Made by a program: the position numbers and the translations under genes. Under the pieces are notes generated by a model. The model did no database searches and was not told the origin of the DNA. It was given only the letters and a program-made list of their open reading frames with translations. A DNA stretch of 53,201 bases from Phreatobacter sp. (GTDB lineage Bacteria > Pseudomonadota > Alphaproteobacteria > Rhizobiales > Phreatobacteraceae): the NCBI GenBank assembly GCA_019749835.1, contig JAIEPJ010000018.1, positions 1 through 53,201 on the forward strand, read 5' to 3'. Shown here piece by piece: positions 51,530 to 53,201 of this stretch (the first letter of the stretch is position 1; the number at the start of each line of letters is the position of its first letter).

Positions 51530-51693
51530 TGCGTCCTTCGAGGCTCGCTGTCGCTCGCACCTCAGGATGAGGAAGGCCGAGACCTGCAGGATGGTCAGCG
51601 ACGGCCGGGGATGGATGGCGGATCGACCCCCGCTGCCAGTCACCACCCTCCTCATCCTGAGGTGCGAGCGACAGCGAGCCTCGAAGGACGCAC
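51530..51693. repeat. MITE-like inverted pair of family A repeat (copy 3)
   Basis: Direct arm 51530-51572 and inverted arm 51650-51693 are almost exact complements, with 77 bases between them. The centre carries the AGACCTGCA motif on the left side seen in copy 2. It lies between the tRNA-derived sequence and the sodB terminator. With the tRNA remnant and a CCGTAG/CTACGG hairpin (51462-51486), it accounts for most of the 531-base gap 51264-51794. Confidence 0.85.
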
Positions 51694-51742
51694 TTCCGTC
51701 GTGCAACCAACAGCTGGCAGGTTGGCCCTTGCTCCAAAGACG

Positions 51743-51766
51743 AAAAACCCCGGCGCGTGGCCGGGG
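51743..51766 (-). terminator. Rho-independent terminator of sodB
   Basis: Stem CCCCGGC / GCCGGGG (51748-51766, five-base loop). Minus-strand reading runs into T5 (complement of 51743-51747). It is 28 bases beyond the sodB stop. Confidence 0.9.
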
Positions 51767-51794
51767 TGCTCCGTATTCAGCAGGTCCGACTGTC

Positions 51795-52394
51795 TCAGGC
51801 GGTGGCCTTCTGGAACATCTCGTCCACATAGTCCCAGTTGACCATGTGCTCGACGAAGGCCTTGAGATAGTCGGGACGGCGGTTGCGGTAGTCGATGTAG
51901 TAGGAGTGCTCCCAGACGTCGACGCCGAGGATCGGCAGGCCGCCATGGACCAGCGGGCTCTCGCCGTTCGGGGTCTTGGTGACGACGATCTTGCCGCCCT
52001 GCACGGTCAGCCAGGACCAGCCCGAGCCGAACTGGGTGATGCCGCCCTGGATGAAGTCCTCCTTGGCCTTCTCGACCGAGCCGAACGAATCGATCAGCGC
52101 CTTTTCCAGGCCGCCCGGGATCTTGCCGCCGCCATTCGGCTTCATCCACTTCCAGAAATGGATGTGGTTGTAGTGCTGGCCGGCATTGTTGAAGATGCCG
52201 GCATGCTTGCCGAAGGAGCCCTTGACGATCTCCTCGAGGCTCTTGCCCTCGAATTCGGTGCCCTTGATCAGGTTGTTGCCGTTGGTGACATAGGCCTGAT
52301 GGTGCTTGTCGTGGTGATACTCCAGCGTCTCCTTCGACATGTAGGGCTGCAGGGCATCGTAGGCGTAGGGAAGATCGTCGAGGGTGAAAGCCAT
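51795..52394 (-). CDS. sodB: Superoxide dismutase, Fe type
   Basis: 199 residues. Metal ligands: H27 in LEYHHDKHH, H77 in YNHIHFW, and D159 and H163 in GVDVWEHSYYIDY. The outer-sphere Gln that tunes the metal sits in the N-terminal position (Q73 in NAGQHYNH), and the C-terminal counterpart is Gly (TPNGESPL), the arrangement of Fe-SOD rather than Mn-SOD. It converts superoxide to oxygen and peroxide in the cytoplasm. ATG 52394 has GGAG eight bases upstream; the in-frame GTG at 52400 is less likely. Confidence 0.96.
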   Translation of the reverse strand: MAFTLDDLPYAYDALQPYMSKETLEYHHDKHHQAYVTNGNNLIKGTEFEGKSLEEIVKGSFGKHAGIFNNAGQHYNHIHFWKWMKPNGGGKIPGGLEKALIDSFGSVEKAKEDFIQGGITQFGSGWSWLTVQGGKIVVTKTPNGESPLVHGGLPILGVDVWEHSYYIDYRNRRPDYLKAFVEHMVNWDYVDEMFQKATA

Positions 52395-52622
52395 GATCAC
52401 GTCTCCAGAAGGGGGCGCCCACGGTCAGGCGGTGCGGCGGGCGATCGCACACGAAACAACCCCCCTCACATAAGCCGTGGGACCCGCCCCGGCAATTGCC
52501 GCGCGGTCATCGCTTGATGTAGTTGCGAGAATCTGACGACTTGCCTTGGATAGGTCGTTTTTTGACGGCTCAACGGTAGCCGGGAGCGGGCGGCAAGTCC
52601 CGCGTGGGTGAAAGGACGATCC

Positions 52623-53201
52623 ATGGCCCTCGTGCTGAAGGTGGCGGCCGCAGCGCTGGCGCTGATCGGAGCGGTGACGCTCTACTGGGGCACCAATCCG
52701 GCCCTGCTCAGCCTCGGCAATACCGTGATGATCGTCGGCACTGTCATCGCCGCCGCGGGCGTCGTCCTGTTCGGCCTCGCTGCCGTCCTGGGGCAACTCG
52801 CGATCGTCGCCGACAAGCTCGACGCCCTGCGCGTCGGTCTTCCCGTCGGGACGGCTGTGAATGATGCGATCGAGCCGCCGGTCGTGCTTGCGCCGCCCTC
52901 CACGCCGCCCGTACCGGCACCGGCGCCGGCCGAGGCTCCCGCCCCTGCCGTGTCGCCCGTTGTCCTCGATCGCCTGGAGGAGGCGCTCATGGCGCCGCCG
53001 CCGCCGCCCCCTCCTGCCGCTGCCCCGGCTGTTGCGACGCCGCCGTCGCGCCAGAGCTTCGGCCTGCCGCCCCTGGCTGCCAAGGCGCCTCTCGCCGCGG
53101 CGGGTGTCGCCGCCGGCCTCGCCGCAACCGCGGCCGCGGCCCCCGCCGAGGCACGGACTGCGGAAAAGGCTCCCGAACCTGCCATCGCGCCCCCCGCCGC
53201 C
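52623..53201 (+). CDS. Hypothetical Pro/Ala-rich membrane protein, 5' part
   Basis: The frame stays open to the last base, so the gene continues past the window (193 codons seen). AAGGA lies five bases before ATG 52623. Two hydrophobic helices (about 4-22 and 33-60) form a hairpin that would leave both ends in the cytoplasm or periplasm together. A short amphipathic stretch (QLAIVADKLDALRV) follows, then a long Pro/Ala/Val-rich linker (from about residue 85) with an acidic helix PVVLDRLEEALM. Similar two-helix plus linker proteins are common in Rhizobiales; the function is unknown. Confidence 0.7.
   Translation, partial: MALVLKVAAAALALIGAVTLYWGTNPALLSLGNTVMIVGTVIAAAGVVLFGLAAVLGQLAIVADKLDALRVGLPVGTAVNDAIEPPVVLAPPSTPPVPAPAPAEAPAPAVSPVVLDRLEEALMAPPPPPPPAAAPAVATPPSRQSFGLPPLAAKAPLAAAGVAAGLAATAAAAPAEARTAEKAPEPAIAPPAA

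Overview
The window reads as a chromosomal segment of a GC-rich alphaproteobacterium, most likely order Hyphomicrobiales (Rhizobiales). The pointers are a MucR/Ros regulator, a DUF6456 gene, a DUF1476 (F1-ATPase zeta-subunit-like) gene, a TIGR03808-type Tat-exported repeat protein, many TctC receptor genes, and two families of intergenic palindromic repeats of the kind common in that order. The genus (something like Phreatobacter or Bosea) is only a guess. No prophage, IS transposase, CRISPR array or rRNA operon was seen.

Layout. 1-6 kb: the 3' end of bioY, then a minus-strand run: serine-glyoxylate aminotransferase, FCD-type GntR regulator, LLM flavin oxidoreductase, SelO and an FkbM methyltransferase. 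A fused FAD/4Fe-4S 2-hydroxyacid dehydrogenase (6.1-9.1 kb) is divergent from the aminotransferase. 9-14 kb: two orphan TctC receptors flanking an aspartate dehydrogenase, then a KDG-kinase-like sugar kinase and ferredoxin-NADP reductase. 14.8-24.4 kb: envelope and housekeeping genes (gamma-carbonic anhydrase, Tat beta-helix protein, phosphoesterase, pyroglutamyl peptidase, aminotransferase, M48 peptidase with DsbA-like partner). 24.6-26.3 kb: tightly packed folP-folB-folK. 26.3-27.9 kb: a sugar-1-phosphate nucleotidyltransferase coupled to a methyltransferase. 28-39 kb: methylmalonyl-CoA mutase small and large subunits, a complete TctCBA transporter, three small genes including a divergent DUF1476 protein, a DUF900 lipoprotein hydrolase and the mutase chaperone MeaB. 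39-53 kb: amidase, a 40-residue membrane protein under a near-perfect FNR/FixK box, a HerA-like ATPase, M20 peptidase, an HTH/DUF6456 pair, mucR, oligopeptidase B, an MFS transporter, a DUF1194 protein, an odd tRNA-derived region, Fe-type sodB and the start of a Pro/Ala-rich membrane protein.

Functional links supported by arrangement: 2-hydroxyacid oxidation with glyoxylate transamination (4.5-9 kb); propionate/methylmalonyl-CoA conversion with its G-protein chaperone and possibly a carboxylate importer (28-39 kb); folate synthesis (24.6-26.3 kb).

The most unusual feature is at about 51.34-51.45 kb. A tRNA T-arm with 3' acceptor strand lies upstream of a matching 5' acceptor strand with D-arm, so the halves are in permuted order. 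It is either a decayed tandem tRNA or a circularly permuted tRNA-like gene.
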